A DNA stretch of 64,000 nucleotides from Alphaproteobacteria bacterium (GTDB lineage: Bacteria > Pseudomonadota > Alphaproteobacteria > SHVP01), in contig VGES01000008.1 in NCBI GenBank assembly GCA_016869765.1, positions 1-64,000 on the forward strand, written 5' to 3'. Under the pieces are notes generated by a model, which was not told the origin of the DNA, made no database searches, and saw nothing but the letters and a program-made list of their open reading frames with translations. This document shows, piece by piece, positions 42,290-51,607 of this stretch (within the stretch, counting starts at the first letter, position 1; each line of letters begins with the position of its first letter). The position numbers and the translations under genes were made by a program.

Positions 42290-42544
42290 CTACTTGTAAC
42301 GGAGCTTGGCGACCAAGATCGCACTCGCCAAGACGAACGAAACGGTGTTTGCGGCGATCAGGGGCGCATCCTCGGTCAACAGCCCGTAGGTCAACCAACA
42401 GATGATTCCGACGAAGATCATCAGGAACATGGCGAGCGAGACGTCGCGGGTCGAGCGACTCCGCCAGGCTTTGACGGCCTGGGGAATGAACGCAACCGTG
42501 GTCAAGATCGCCCCTGCGAATCCGATCAGTTCGACGTAGGCCAT
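42290..42544 (-). CDS. SemiSWEET-type sugar transporter
   Basis: An 84-residue protein with three TM helices and the PQ-loop motif (TVAFIPQAVKAW), matching SemiSWEET length and topology (GFAGAILTT, FVGIICWLTYGLL). These form dimers that pass sugars across the inner membrane. The ATG at 42544 matches the family N-terminus; a start 10 codons earlier is less likely. The 178 bases between here and the dehydratase start hold nothing I can assign. Confidence 0.88.
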   Translation of the reverse strand: MAYVELIGFAGAILTTVAFIPQAVKAWRSRSTRDVSLAMFLMIFVGIICWLTYGLLTEDAPLIAANTVSFVLASAILVAKLRYK

Positions 42545-42626
42545 GGCGTCTCCGAGGCGCGGACTGGCAAGCACTCAAAACGAAAGCGGCCCGGATGGAT
42601 CGGGCCGCTTCGTCACAACCACATCG

Positions 42627-44168
42627 TTAGTTCTTCAACTTGATCTTGTGGTACTGCACGTGACGTTGGATGACCTCGTATCCTTCGACCCGCTTGGACA
42701 CACCGTCGATGTCGGACTCGGCCAAGAGATAAATGACCGGCGGATCGTCGTGATAGATCTGCATCAGTTCCTGGGTCATCTGCCGGCGCTTGTCGACCGA
42801 AGGCTCGTTGAGGGCAGCCTCCATTTTGGCTTGCGTCTCGGGGAAACAGTACCAGGTGCTCATGCGATTGAAGCACGAATGCCACGTCTTCAGGCGCAAT
42901 GCATCGGCTGACGGAAGCGTTTCGAAGTCGAAATCGAACGCCACGCCGTCGAACGGCCGCTGCTTGGTAAGCTTGCCCAGGAGATCGGGGATCGTGATCT
43001 GCTGAAGCTCGAGATCGATTCCGACCTTCTTCAGGTCGGCGGAGATCAGCTGGTAGGCCGAAATGTACGACGCCCCGGTATTGAGGATCTCAGCCTTCGC
43101 CTTGAAGCCGTTGGGAAAGCCTGCCTCGGTCAGCAACTGCTTGGCCTTGGCTTGGTCGAAGGCGTACGGACGAATGTTCGGGTTGTGGCCGAACGTCCCC
43201 TCCAACGCTGGCTGGCCAGCCAGCTTGGACGATCCCGAGAACAGGGCGTCGTTGATCGCGGCTTTGTTGCTGGCGTAGTTCACCGCCTGGCGCACGCGCT
43301 TGTCGCGGAACGGGCTGCCGTCGTCGAGGGCGCGCAGCACCATGCCGCGCACGCCGGTCCCGGGTGAGGCAACGATGTTATGACCCGCCTGTTTGATGCG
43401 CGGAACATCGTCATGGTCCGGCCGCAACGCAATATCGACCTGTCCTGAAAGCAAGGCACCCACGCGGGCCGGGCTTTCCGGGACCGCCGTAATCTCGAAC
43501 TTCTTGACCTGCGGTTGACGAACGGCGGCGCCCTCGAAGGCCTCCATGCGGATCGTCTGGTCGGTCCAGGAGATGACCTTGAACGGTCCGGTGCCATAGG
43601 GCTGCTTGATCGCGTTGGCGAGGCCCGCTTCGGCCCAGTACTTCGGCGCCGGGGGACGCAAGCCCGCCATCTGATGGGGCAGCATGGCGTTGGGGGCGTT
43701 CGACTTCACGTCGACCGTGAGTTCGTCGACCACTGTAGCGTCGACCACTTGGTTCAATTCGGTCGCGAGTTGGAATCGCTTGCCTTCATCACTGCGCAGA
43801 TAGTCGAGCGACGCCTTGATGGCTGCCGCGTTCATCGCCTCGCCGTTCTGGAACTTGACGTTCGGCCGAATCTTGAACCGCCAGGTCGTGGCGTCGACCA
43901 GCTCCCAGGACGCTGCCAACATCGGTGTCACGGCACCCTTGGCGTCGAGCTGGGTCACCGAATCGAACATGGCGTTGTAGAGATAGACGTGCGGCCGGGC
44001 GGTACCCGAATAGGTATTGCCGAACGTGGGAACCAGGCTCCAGATCGCCAGTCTCAGCGTATCCTTGTCCTGGGCCGCGACCGGCATACTTACGGTGCCC
44101 GCCAATAGCGCGGCGCCGGCCAGCTGCATCGCGCGACGCGTTCTGGCGTGTGAATGTTGTTTCGTCAT
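42627..44168 (-). CDS. ABC transporter substrate-binding protein, peptide/nickel family 5
   Basis: A 513-residue exported protein: signal peptide ~1-31 (RRAMQLAGAALLAGTVSMPVAA), then a type 5 solute-binding fold (MLAASWELVDATTWRFKIRPNVKFQNGEAM, PYGTGPFKVISWTD, SPFRDKRVRQAVNYASNKAAI, WHSCFNRMSTWYCFP). The ATG at 44168 has AGGA upstream. Permease and ATPase genes are not adjacent, so it works with subunits encoded elsewhere. It follows an alpha/beta hydrolase gene on the same strand by 52 bases; together they may take up and process one compound. Confidence 0.9.
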   Translation of the reverse strand: MTKQHSHARTRRAMQLAGAALLAGTVSMPVAAQDKDTLRLAIWSLVPTFGNTYSGTARPHVYLYNAMFDSVTQLDAKGAVTPMLAASWELVDATTWRFKIRPNVKFQNGEAMNAAAIKASLDYLRSDEGKRFQLATELNQVVDATVVDELTVDVKSNAPNAMLPHQMAGLRPPAPKYWAEAGLANAIKQPYGTGPFKVISWTDQTIRMEAFEGAAVRQPQVKKFEITAVPESPARVGALLSGQVDIALRPDHDDVPRIKQAGHNIVASPGTGVRGMVLRALDDGSPFRDKRVRQAVNYASNKAAINDALFSGSSKLAGQPALEGTFGHNPNIRPYAFDQAKAKQLLTEAGFPNGFKAKAEILNTGASYISAYQLISADLKKVGIDLELQQITIPDLLGKLTKQRPFDGVAFDFDFETLPSADALRLKTWHSCFNRMSTWYCFPETQAKMEAALNEPSVDKRRQMTQELMQIYHDDPPVIYLLAESDIDGVSKRVEGYEVIQRHVQYHKIKLKN

Positions 44169-44220
44169 CGTTCCTGAAGTCTCCCTGTCTGATCGGCTTC
44201 GTTCCGACCGGGGTCGTATT

Positions 44221-45084
44221 CTATGCGACTTTTGCCCCGCTTGGGGCTGCTCCGCCGTCCAGGAAAGCCGCGATCTCGGCGACATTGGCCTCGAGCGCCT
44301 TGGCGTTCGCGGCGTAGTTGTCGAAGCGAGGCGAAGTCTTCTTGATAGCGCCGGGGATGAAGGGACAGGCATTGCCGAGGGCCAAGGTCGGCCGTCGTAC
44401 GAGCGCGGCACGGGCACGCCAGTCATGACGAAAGGCAGCGCGCACCCCGAGGTGTTGGGTCCGCGCACCCTTGAGCAGTTCGACGACCTGATCGTGGAGT
44501 ATCGCCGCCTCCGGCACGCTGGTCGTCCGTCGATGGGCGCCCTGGCGCGCGTACGAGGGCCAGAACAACCATGAGTCGCGCATCAGGTGCCAAGCCTGGC
44601 GAAACTGGGAACCGAACGCGTCGAGGGTCAGCGCCGGCGCGTAGTGATCGTGCAGCTCTTCGACGGTCGGTGCGGGGTAGGGGTTTGTCCACGGCAGTTC
44701 CTTCGGCCAAGGGAAGTGCCAGAGTCCGTCGATGACGATACTCTGAACGCTGGGGTCGGTTATGGCGAGCTCAATTGCCATGTGTGCGCCGCCACGATTG
44801 CCATAAACGCAATATTGCGAAAGCCCGAGGGCATCGACCGTCCGCCGGGTGGCATCGGCGAAGTACGCGAGGTCGGGGGCGGCCACAGCGGGCGGGGAAG
44901 AATCGCCCATCCCGAGGCAATCGAGCGCGTAGCAAGCCCGAGTTCGCCCGAGCCCCTCCGTCAGTGGGTCGAGCCCGGCGGCCGTGCCCGGCGCGACATG
45001 AAGAAGCAGGAGGGGCAGCCCACCTTGTCCCGCCCGGCGCACATGAACCTGCCCTTCGGCGATATCGACGAATTGACGTTTCAC
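44221..45084 (-). CDS. Alpha/beta-hydrolase-fold protein with Arg at the nucleophile elbow
   Basis: A 287-residue protein starting at the GTG behind GGGAGAAACC. The fold is clear: LPLLLLHVAPGTAAG oxyanion region, then a strand ending CVYGNRGGAHMAIELA, where the usual G-x-S-x-G nucleophile motif reads G-N-R-G-G (R97 in place of Ser). Late residues include TLALGNACPF. Without Ser, Cys or Asp at the elbow, standard hydrolysis is unlikely, although some relatives with GNHTG-type elbows exist. It precedes a peptide-type binding protein gene. Confidence 0.83.
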   Translation of the reverse strand: MKRQFVDIAEGQVHVRRAGQGGLPLLLLHVAPGTAAGLDPLTEGLGRTRACYALDCLGMGDSSPPAVAAPDLAYFADATRRTVDALGLSQYCVYGNRGGAHMAIELAITDPSVQSIVIDGLWHFPWPKELPWTNPYPAPTVEELHDHYAPALTLDAFGSQFRQAWHLMRDSWLFWPSYARQGAHRRTTSVPEAAILHDQVVELLKGARTQHLGVRAAFRHDWRARAALVRRPTLALGNACPFIPGAIKKTSPRFDNYAANAKALEANVAEIAAFLDGGAAPSGAKVA

Positions 45085-45355
45085 CTTGGTTTCTCCCCGC
45101 GTGCGCCCGGAACAGCATAGGCCGATCGAAAACCACACGGCAAAGGTGTGGGCCTCAGGGCCGCCCGATCGGTCGGGGTCCGGGAATCCGCAAAAAAACT
45201 CTTGCCCCCGGGTCACCCCGCCTTGAAGTCCTCGTGGCGACGCCTATCTCCACCAAAACCCGGGTCCGGGCCCCTCTGGCAGCCGAGGCGTCGGCTGCGA
45301 TGTCGGATCCTTCTAGTGCCTTGCGGACGCAGCGCCCAGCCCTGAAGGATCGCCC

Positions 45356-46296
45356 CTGGAAACCTCGTTCTGGCTTTGGCTCGGGTTTGTCGCCTTTGTT
45401 CTCGCCCTCCTCGCGTTCGACCTCGGTCTGTTGCATCGCAGAGAGCGGGTCATCACGGCGCGCGAGTCGCTGCTCCTATCTGCGTTTTATGTCGCGCTGT
45501 CGCTGATTTTCGCTGCCGGCGTCTACGTGTTCCGGGGCGAACAAGCCGGGACGGAGTTCCTCACCGGCTACTTGATCGAATACAGCCTGAGCCTCGACAA
45601 TATCTTCGTTATCGCGCTCATTTTCGGCTATTTCGCAGTTCCGGCCGCCTACCAGCACCGTGTCCTGTTCTGGGGATCATTGGTGCCCTCGTCATGCGCG
45701 CCATCTTCATTCTCGCTGGTACCGCGCTCATCGCGGAGTTTCACTGGATCATTTACGTGTTCGGGGCGTTCCTGGTCGTCACCGGAATCAAGATGTTGAT
45801 GATGGCCGACAAGGAGCCCGACATCGGCGGCAACCCGATCGTCGGGTTCATGCGCCGGCGTTTTCGCGTGACCGAGGGTTACGAAGGAAAGGCGTTCTGG
45901 GTTCGCCGCAACGGGGTGCTCTATCTGACGCCGCTGTTCCTCGCCCTGGTCATGGTCGAGGTCACGGACCTGGTATTCGCCGTCGATTCGATTCCTGCGA
46001 TCTTCGCGATCACCACCGACCCATTCATCGTTTGGACTTCGAACGTCTTCGCCATTCTTGGACTGAGGGCCCTCTACTTCGCCCTGGCCGACATCATCCG
46101 ACGTTTCGAGTACCTCAAGTACGGCCTGTCGTTGGTGCTCCTCGTGATCGGCGCCAAGATGCTGTTGGTCGACGTTTGGAAGATGCCGACCGAACTGGCC
46201 CTCGGGATCACGGCTCTACTGATTGGCGGGTCGGTCATCTACTCCTTGCTCAAAACCGCTCGTGCCACTTCGGCGACGGACTCTGCGTCACCCTGA
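45356..46296 (+). pseudogene. terC-family membrane protein gene, frameshifted
   Basis: The first part encodes a TerC N-terminus (FWLWLGFVAFVLALLAFDLG, then IEYSLSLDNIFVIALIFGYF) up to QHRVLFWG at ~45675. The homologous continuation IIGALVMRAIFILAG then appears in another frame, consistent with loss of one base within TGGGGATC (45671-45678). The downstream part runs intact to 46296 (MVEVTDLVFAVDSIPAIFAI). No ATG, GTG or TTG lies between the in-frame TAG at 45314 and the first helix; the homologous start position is CTG at 45356 behind AAGGA. Either a decayed gene or a sequencing indel in a G run. Confidence 0.85.
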
Positions 46297-46404
46297 CGTC
46301 GCCCCGATGGCGCGCGCCCGGCTATGGACCGACTTGTGGCTTTGGCTTGATTGGCGGTAGCGAACCCGCTAAAGCGCCGTGCATGACGCGAGGAAGGGGC
46401 AGTC

Positions 46405-47013
46405 GTGGAACGTTTGATTGAAGGATTCCGCCGGTTTCGAGCCAGTTATTTTCGCGATCACGGAGAACTGTTCGCCGATCTCGCGCAACATGGACAGTCA
46501 CCCCATGCCTTGATCGTTTCGTGCTGCGACTCCCGCGTCGACCCACAGCTGCTCTTCAGCACCCAGCCGGGCGACATCTTCGTCATCCGCAACGTCGCGA
46601 ACCTGGTTCCGCCCTACGATCCGTCCTCTGGCTATCACGGTACGTCGGCGGCGCTCGAGTTCGGGGTTCGGTCGCTACGGGTGAAGAACGTGGTCGTCCT
46701 CGGGCACAAGCATTGCGGCGGCGTTCAGGCGTTACTGCAACAGACTGTCCGCCCGACCGGCGAGTTCATCGGACCGTGGATGAACATCGCGTGGCCGGCC
46801 CGCGAACGCGCCATCGCCGCTGGCCCGCCGGAGACTCATCAAACCCTCTGCGAGAAGGAAGTGATCCGAGAATCGGTCTACAACCTGCGGACCTTTCCAT
46901 GGATCAGTGAGGCTGAGGCCAAGGGCGAGATCCGGATCCACGGGTGGTACTTCGACGTCGGGCGCGGCGAACTCCTCGCGATGAACGATCATGGCGGGTT
47001 CGATCTGATCTGA
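46405..47013 (+). CDS. Beta-class carbonic anhydrase
   Basis: A 202-residue zinc enzyme interconverting CO2 and bicarbonate. Zinc ligands are C40 (in CCDSRV, with the Asp42-Arg44 dyad), H101 and C104 (LGHKHCGG). The segment IRNVANLVPPY is the typical active-site neighbour. GTG start with AAGGGG upstream. Cytoplasmic; it supplies bicarbonate for carboxylations. Stands alone between terC and the convergent beta-rich gene. Confidence 0.94.
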   Translation: MERLIEGFRRFRASYFRDHGELFADLAQHGQSPHALIVSCCDSRVDPQLLFSTQPGDIFVIRNVANLVPPYDPSSGYHGTSAALEFGVRSLRVKNVVVLGHKHCGGVQALLQQTVRPTGEFIGPWMNIAWPARERAIAAGPPETHQTLCEKEVIRESVYNLRTFPWISEAEAKGEIRIHGWYFDVGRGELLAMNDHGGFDLI

Positions 47014-47019
47014 CCGCGT

Positions 47020-47700
47020 TCACCGCGAGGGCGTGAACTCCGCGAGTTCGTAGGTCGCGTCATAGATCGGATAGGCGACCTTGAGCGGCACGATCTCGGG
47101 GCCGTAGCACCACAGGATCTCGTTTGCCGGATGCGGGGCGCCGAGGACGAACTCGAAACGGTCGGCCTCGAACGTTCCTGCCGGGACGGTCAGCCGCTCC
47201 TTGCCCGTATACTCTATTGTCAGGTTCTTGCGCGACAGCATCGGGCCGGAGCCGCCGTCCGGCCTTGGTGACGACAGAAAAATCCCTTCTAGGGTCTGAC
47301 GCCGCGGGCCATTCCGATCGAACTGGGATAGGTGCCACATGTCGCACACGATCGGGTGCGCGCCGAAGGACGGCGGGCGACGGGGCACATCGTACCGCTG
47401 GTCGATCCGCCCCTCGGCAGCCGTGAACGCCTGACACTCGACCGTGCGATCGGTGAACGAAAACCAGGCCGAACCGACGAACTGCTCGTGGATGGTCAGT
47501 CGAACGAAACAATCGCGCGGCCGCCAGTCGCCACCGACGGTGTAGGTGACGTCGCGCAGAAGGTCATGGTCGTCCATCTCGCAGTGGGCGCGGAGTGTGC
47601 GCTGTCCGTCGCCGTGCTTGGTGATGGTGAACCACTCGCGGCCGGTTTCCTGGCCGGCGCGGAGGTAGAGGATCTTGCCGCGCGTGGTTTCGTGCTTCAT
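47020..47700 (-). CDS. Uncharacterised beta-rich protein, paralogue C
   Basis: A 226-residue relative of the two genes at 39698-41100. Shared elements are REWFTITKHGDGQRTLRA, HDLLRDVTY, a central HPIVCDMWHLSQFD where the others have HPISHDAWKMNF, and LTVPAGTFEADRFEF. It is more divergent than A and B are from each other. ATG with GGGGAG upstream. No signal peptide. It lies downstream of the transhydrogenase gene on the same strand by 25 bases. Function unknown. Confidence 0.75.
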   Translation of the reverse strand: MKHETTRGKILYLRAGQETGREWFTITKHGDGQRTLRAHCEMDDHDLLRDVTYTVGGDWRPRDCFVRLTIHEQFVGSAWFSFTDRTVECQAFTAAEGRIDQRYDVPRRPPSFGAHPIVCDMWHLSQFDRNGPRRQTLEGIFLSSPRPDGGSGPMLSRKNLTIEYTGKERLTVPAGTFEADRFEFVLGAPHPANEILWCYGPEIVPLKVAYPIYDATYELAEFTPSR

Positions 47701-47725
47701 TCCTGACTCCCCTGGTCGCGTCCAA

Positions 47726-49135
47726 TCAAGCCGCTGCAGGGCTTCGCTTTGCCCGCTGCCCGAGGGCGTCGTACGTCGCGTATTTGTAGATCTCCGAAAG
47801 GGTCGGATAGTTGAAGCACGTCTGGATGAACAGATCGGCTCCGGACCCGGTGTTCAACGCCATCAGGCCGATGTGGACGAGTTCGCTCGCTTGCTCACCG
47901 ATAATATGGACGCCGAGCAGCCTCATGTCGTCGGCATGGAACAGCAATTTGAGGAACCCGAGGTCGTCACCGATGATCTGGCCTCGGGCGTTGGCGCTAT
48001 ACCGCGCGCGGCCGGCGACGAACGGGATTCCTTTCTTGGTCAGTTCCTCTTCGGCGGCCCCGGCCATCGAGCACTCCGGGATCGTGTAGATGCCATAGGG
48101 CAGGATCGGAGCGACCTGGGTCTTGTATCGCAGGTCGAAGGCGTGGACCATTGCCACCCGGGCTTGCTCCATGGATGTCGAGGCGAGCGCCGGAAACCCG
48201 ATGACGTCGCCGACGGCGTAGATGTGGGGCACCGGCGTCTGATAGCGGTCGTTGACCTCGATGTTGCCGCGCGCCGTCGCTTTGATTCCGGCATTGGTCA
48301 AGGCCAGGCTTTCGGTGTTGCCGACGCGGCCCGTGGCCGCAAGGATGGCGTCCGCCGTCAAGGTCTTGCCCGACTTCAGTCGTGCCCGGAACGTCTCGGC
48401 GAGGTCGATCTGCTCGATCGTGTCCGCCAGATGCAGATCGACGCCCATCTCCCGCATGGCCGTGGTGAGAGTCTGCGTAATCTCGGCATCCATGAAAGCG
48501 AGAAGCCGTTCGCGACCCTCGACCAAACTCACCTTGATCCCGAGGGCCGAGAACATGCAGGCGTATTCGCAGCCGATCACGCCGCCGCCGGCGACCAGGA
48601 TCGTCGGGGGTAGGTCATGGATGTTGAGGATGGTGTCGGAATCGTAGACGCGTGCGTCGTGGAACGGGAGATTGTTCGGGCGATAGGGATGAGAGCCCGT
48701 TGCGATCAGGATCACGGACCCTCGGATCTGCACCGCGTCCGCCCGATCGGGTTGGATGGCAATCGTATGAGGGTCGACGAACGAGGCGCGCCCGCGATAG
48801 AGGTCGACACGGTGCTTCTTCAGGTTGTCGGCGATCCGCGATCGTTCGCTCTGCACCACAAGCCGTTCGCGATAGAGGAAATCCCGGGCGCTTACGCGCT
48901 CTTTCATCCGGAACTCGATGCCGTAGAGGCCGCGTTGACGGAATCCGGAGAGGTAGAGCGCCGATTCGCGCAGCGTCTTCGACGGCAGCGTGCCGGTGTT
49001 GGCAGCCGCGCCGCCCAGTGCGAGGTCCTTTTCGATCAGAGCCACCGATTTTCCGAAATAGGCGGCCTGAGCGGCGCCCTTTTCGCCCGCTGGACCTGAA
49101 CCGATCACGACAAGGTCGTACGACTTGACGTTCAT
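47726..49135 (-). CDS. sthA: Soluble pyridine nucleotide transhydrogenase
   Basis: A 469-residue flavoprotein of the disulfide reductase family: FAD motif GSGPAGEKGA, then GGAAANTGTLPSKTLRES where true reductases have a redox CxxxxC, a second Rossmann motif VAGGGVIGCEYACMFSALGIKV for NAD(P), and GDVIGFPALAS. The absent redox disulfide and the TGTLPSKTLRE signature fit SthA, which moves hydride between NADPH and NAD+. Start ATG overlaps the upstream gene's stop (ATGA). Confidence 0.92.
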   Translation of the reverse strand: MNVKSYDLVVIGSGPAGEKGAAQAAYFGKSVALIEKDLALGGAAANTGTLPSKTLRESALYLSGFRQRGLYGIEFRMKERVSARDFLYRERLVVQSERSRIADNLKKHRVDLYRGRASFVDPHTIAIQPDRADAVQIRGSVILIATGSHPYRPNNLPFHDARVYDSDTILNIHDLPPTILVAGGGVIGCEYACMFSALGIKVSLVEGRERLLAFMDAEITQTLTTAMREMGVDLHLADTIEQIDLAETFRARLKSGKTLTADAILAATGRVGNTESLALTNAGIKATARGNIEVNDRYQTPVPHIYAVGDVIGFPALASTSMEQARVAMVHAFDLRYKTQVAPILPYGIYTIPECSMAGAAEEELTKKGIPFVAGRARYSANARGQIIGDDLGFLKLLFHADDMRLLGVHIIGEQASELVHIGLMALNTGSGADLFIQTCFNYPTLSEIYKYATYDALGQRAKRSPAAA

Positions 49136-49917
49136 GCCCGCGGCGGCTCCCCTCGTGCACGCCGGGTCGATGGACGGCCACGCTCGGCCGCGACAGTCCG
49201 CAGCGCCAATTTACCACGCTCCTGCACCGCCGAGGAGGCGCGGCCTCGGCGATGGTTGCCGCAGAGGAAACGATAGGTCGCCAAGTCCTGTGCCAGGGAA
49301 ACACCTCGACGATTCAGGGATTCCGTCAACTCTCGGGTCGCGTGCAACGTGGGCCCGTCCTCCGCGCCTTCCACATAGACGACCCACTCCGGCCGCGTGG
49401 GATGATCGAACGTGATGATCGGCGATTGGGCGGGCCCGTTGGCGACGGCGAGATCGTTCTCCCAGAGGCCAGCGCCGATGACGCCCGGACGCACGACGAG
49501 CGCTGGCAGAGACTCGTCGAGGTGCCGCCGAGTCGCATCGTCCTCTCCCGTTGCCGGGAAGAAGCACAGCACGCCCATGGTTCCACCGAAGCCAAGACTG
49601 CCGCATTGGATCGACCGCCGACAGGTGAGGCGATGAAGCGTCGTGAAGCGGCTCATGATCCGTCGACTCTCGGCCGATTGCTCCCGGAGCAGTCGTTGGT
49701 AGGCAGGGGAGGCGAGATCGCTCACGTCGGTGGTATCGTAGATGGCCAGGTATCGCGGCCCACCGGTTATCGCGCGGTAACGCCGAACGCGGCGGAAGCC
49801 CGGCATCGCAAGTCGTTCACCCAGGTGTTCGCGGTCGTACCATTCGTTGAAGGCTGGTTCGTCCCGGTCCGCGACATCGGTCCAGGTCAGCAACGCGCCG
49901 TGACACGCATTCGCCAT
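49132..49917 (-). CDS. Two-domain ferredoxin-like (dimeric alpha/beta barrel) protein
   Basis: A 261-residue protein. The first half (CHGALLTWTDVADRDEPAFNEWYDREHLGERL, GFRRVRRYRA, YLAIYDTTDV) has the pattern of small dimeric alpha/beta-barrel proteins such as DUF4286/EthD-like families. The second half (GVLCFFPATGEDDATRRHLDES, WVVYVEGAEDG) looks like a second, weaker copy. An Arg-rich tail follows. Function unknown; its stop overlaps the sthA start by four bases, so the two are co-translated. Confidence 0.68.
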   Translation of the reverse strand: MANACHGALLTWTDVADRDEPAFNEWYDREHLGERLAMPGFRRVRRYRAITGGPRYLAIYDTTDVSDLASPAYQRLLREQSAESRRIMSRFTTLHRLTCRRSIQCGSLGFGGTMGVLCFFPATGEDDATRRHLDESLPALVVRPGVIGAGLWENDLAVANGPAQSPIITFDHPTRPEWVVYVEGAEDGPTLHATRELTESLNRRGVSLAQDLATYRFLCGNHRRGRASSAVQERGKLALRTVAAERGRPSTRRARGEPPRA

Positions 49918-49970
49918 AGTCGAAGGTTAGCAGACATCCCGCGGACCGGAGGGCGGATAGGGGCCATGCC

Positions 49971-50426
49971 ATGAGATTCGCGGCAATCGTTGTGATCCTC
50001 TTGTCGACAACAGGCCCGTCCGTCGCGGCGGACGTCCACGGATACGCCGTGATCGGCCGCGATGGTACGGTCCGTGTCGACGGTCAAACGTTCCGACTGG
50101 CCGGCGTACTGATGCCCGACAGCGGATTCTTCTGTGATCGCGTCACCATCCCGGCGCGGTGCGCGCCGCGTGCCGTCCTGGCGCTGGAGGCATTTTTGCG
50201 CCACTTCGTATCGTGCCGGCCGCACGGTCGCTCCTCCGACGGCGCGATCGAAGCCACCTGCTGGCAGACCCTTCGCCCTGGGACAACGATTGACTTGTCC
50301 GCCTGGCTCATCGAACAGGGGTGGGCGTTGGCCGCACCAGGGGCCCCGCCGCTGTACGCGGCGCTCGAGCGGCTGGCACGCCAGCGCCGCGCCGGGCTGT
50401 GGGGGATCCCTGTCGATTCGCGCTAG
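49971..50426 (+). CDS. Exported staphylococcal-nuclease-like protein
   Basis: A 151-residue protein with a signal peptide (1-20) and an OB-fold resembling thermonuclease-like domains: VHGYAVIGRDGTVRVDGQTFRLAGVLMPDSG at the front and LSAWLIEQGWALAAPGAPPLYAALERLARQRRAGLW at the end, as in many small SNase-like secreted proteins. The catalytic Arg-Glu-Arg set is not evident, so nuclease activity is doubtful. Four cysteines may form disulfides. Confidence 0.72.
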   Translation: MRFAAIVVILLSTTGPSVAADVHGYAVIGRDGTVRVDGQTFRLAGVLMPDSGFFCDRVTIPARCAPRAVLALEAFLRHFVSCRPHGRSSDGAIEATCWQTLRPGTTIDLSAWLIEQGWALAAPGAPPLYAALERLARQRRAGLWGIPVDSR

Positions 50427-50449
50427 GCCGTTGCCGGAGACCCTCGCGC

Positions 50450-51481
50450 ATGGGACAAATCGTCATGAACTCGAAACACCGACGCCTCGGGAAAAGTGGG
50501 GTTGTGGTCTCGCCTCTCTGCCTGGGCACGATGATGTTCGGCGGCCCCACGGATGGCGCGACCGCGCTCGCGATCATCGACGCAGCGCGCGACGCTGGCG
50601 TCAATTTCATCGATACGGCCAACGTCTACACAGCCGGGGAATCCGAGCGCCTGACCGGCCAAGGGATCGCTCGTGACCGCGAACACTGGGTGCTTGCCAC
50701 GAAGTTCAGCCAGCCGTTCGGGCAGGGTCCGAACGAGCGTGGGGCCTCGCGCAAAGCCATGATGCGGGCCTGCGAGGACAGTCTGCGACGGCTGGCGACC
50801 GATTACATCGACATCTACTACGTCCATGTCGACGACGAAGGGACACCGCTGGAGGAAACCTTCGAGAGCCTCGCGGTTTTGCTCGATCGCGGCCGAATCC
50901 GGCATATCGGTCTGTCGAACTTCCCCGGATTTCGCATCGGCGAAGCCGTCCATCAATGTCGCCGGCTCGGTCTTCAAGCGCCGGTGGTGTGTCAACCCAA
51001 CTACAACGCGGTGTCCCGCGTAGCGGAAGCCGAGGTCCTCCCCGCATGCGACCATTTCGGCATCGGGGTTGCGTCCTACAGCCCCATCGCGCGCGGTGTT
51101 CTCAGCGGCAAGTACCGTCGCAATGAGGCCCTGCCCGAGGGCAGCCGTGCGGCCCGTCGTGACCCGCGGCTGCTGCAGGCCGAATGGCGAGTGGAATCGC
51201 TCGACATCGCGCAACAATTCGTCGATCGCGCGCGGCACCGCAACTTGTCACCCGTCCAATTCGCGACGCTCTGGTGCCTCAACAATCGCGTGGTGACGTC
51301 CGTGATCGCCGGCCCGCGGACGCTCGAACAGTGGCGGGACTATTTGGGAATCGAAGGTCACGCGTGGCACGACGAGGACGAAGCCTTCGTCAATCGCCTG
51401 GTTGCCCCAGGTCATAATTCGACCCCAGGCTTCACTGATCCCCGCCAGCCGGTGCGCGGGCGTTTGCCTCTCGCGCCCTAA
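50450..51481 (+). CDS. Aldo/keto reductase
   Basis: A 343-residue TIM-barrel oxidoreductase with the catalytic tetrad D55, Y60, K85 and H126 (NFIDTANVYTAGESE, LATKFS, IYYVHVDD) and NADPH-binding end SVIAGPRTLEQWRDYL. It reduces carbonyl compounds; substrate unspecified. The start at 50450 has GGAGA nine bases upstream; an ATG five codons later also possible. Stands as a single gene. Confidence 0.91.
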   Translation: MGQIVMNSKHRRLGKSGVVVSPLCLGTMMFGGPTDGATALAIIDAARDAGVNFIDTANVYTAGESERLTGQGIARDREHWVLATKFSQPFGQGPNERGASRKAMMRACEDSLRRLATDYIDIYYVHVDDEGTPLEETFESLAVLLDRGRIRHIGLSNFPGFRIGEAVHQCRRLGLQAPVVCQPNYNAVSRVAEAEVLPACDHFGIGVASYSPIARGVLSGKYRRNEALPEGSRAARRDPRLLQAEWRVESLDIAQQFVDRARHRNLSPVQFATLWCLNNRVVTSVIAGPRTLEQWRDYLGIEGHAWHDEDEAFVNRLVAPGHNSTPGFTDPRQPVRGRLPLAP

Positions 51482-51607
51482 TCGGTTCTGTCGCCTTGGC
51501 GGCAGAACAGGTTGAGGATCGCAGGGCGACCAAGCCTCGTTGTGGTGTTGTTCGCCAACGCTCGCCGGGGCGCAGGTTCACGTTGAGATCGCAAGCTCGA
51601 GGGGGTC

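Noticed and set aside
45665-45680. Programmed -1 frameshift to rescue the terC gene
   Set aside because: No X XXY YYZ slippery heptamer and no clear downstream stimulator; a lost base in the G run is simpler.
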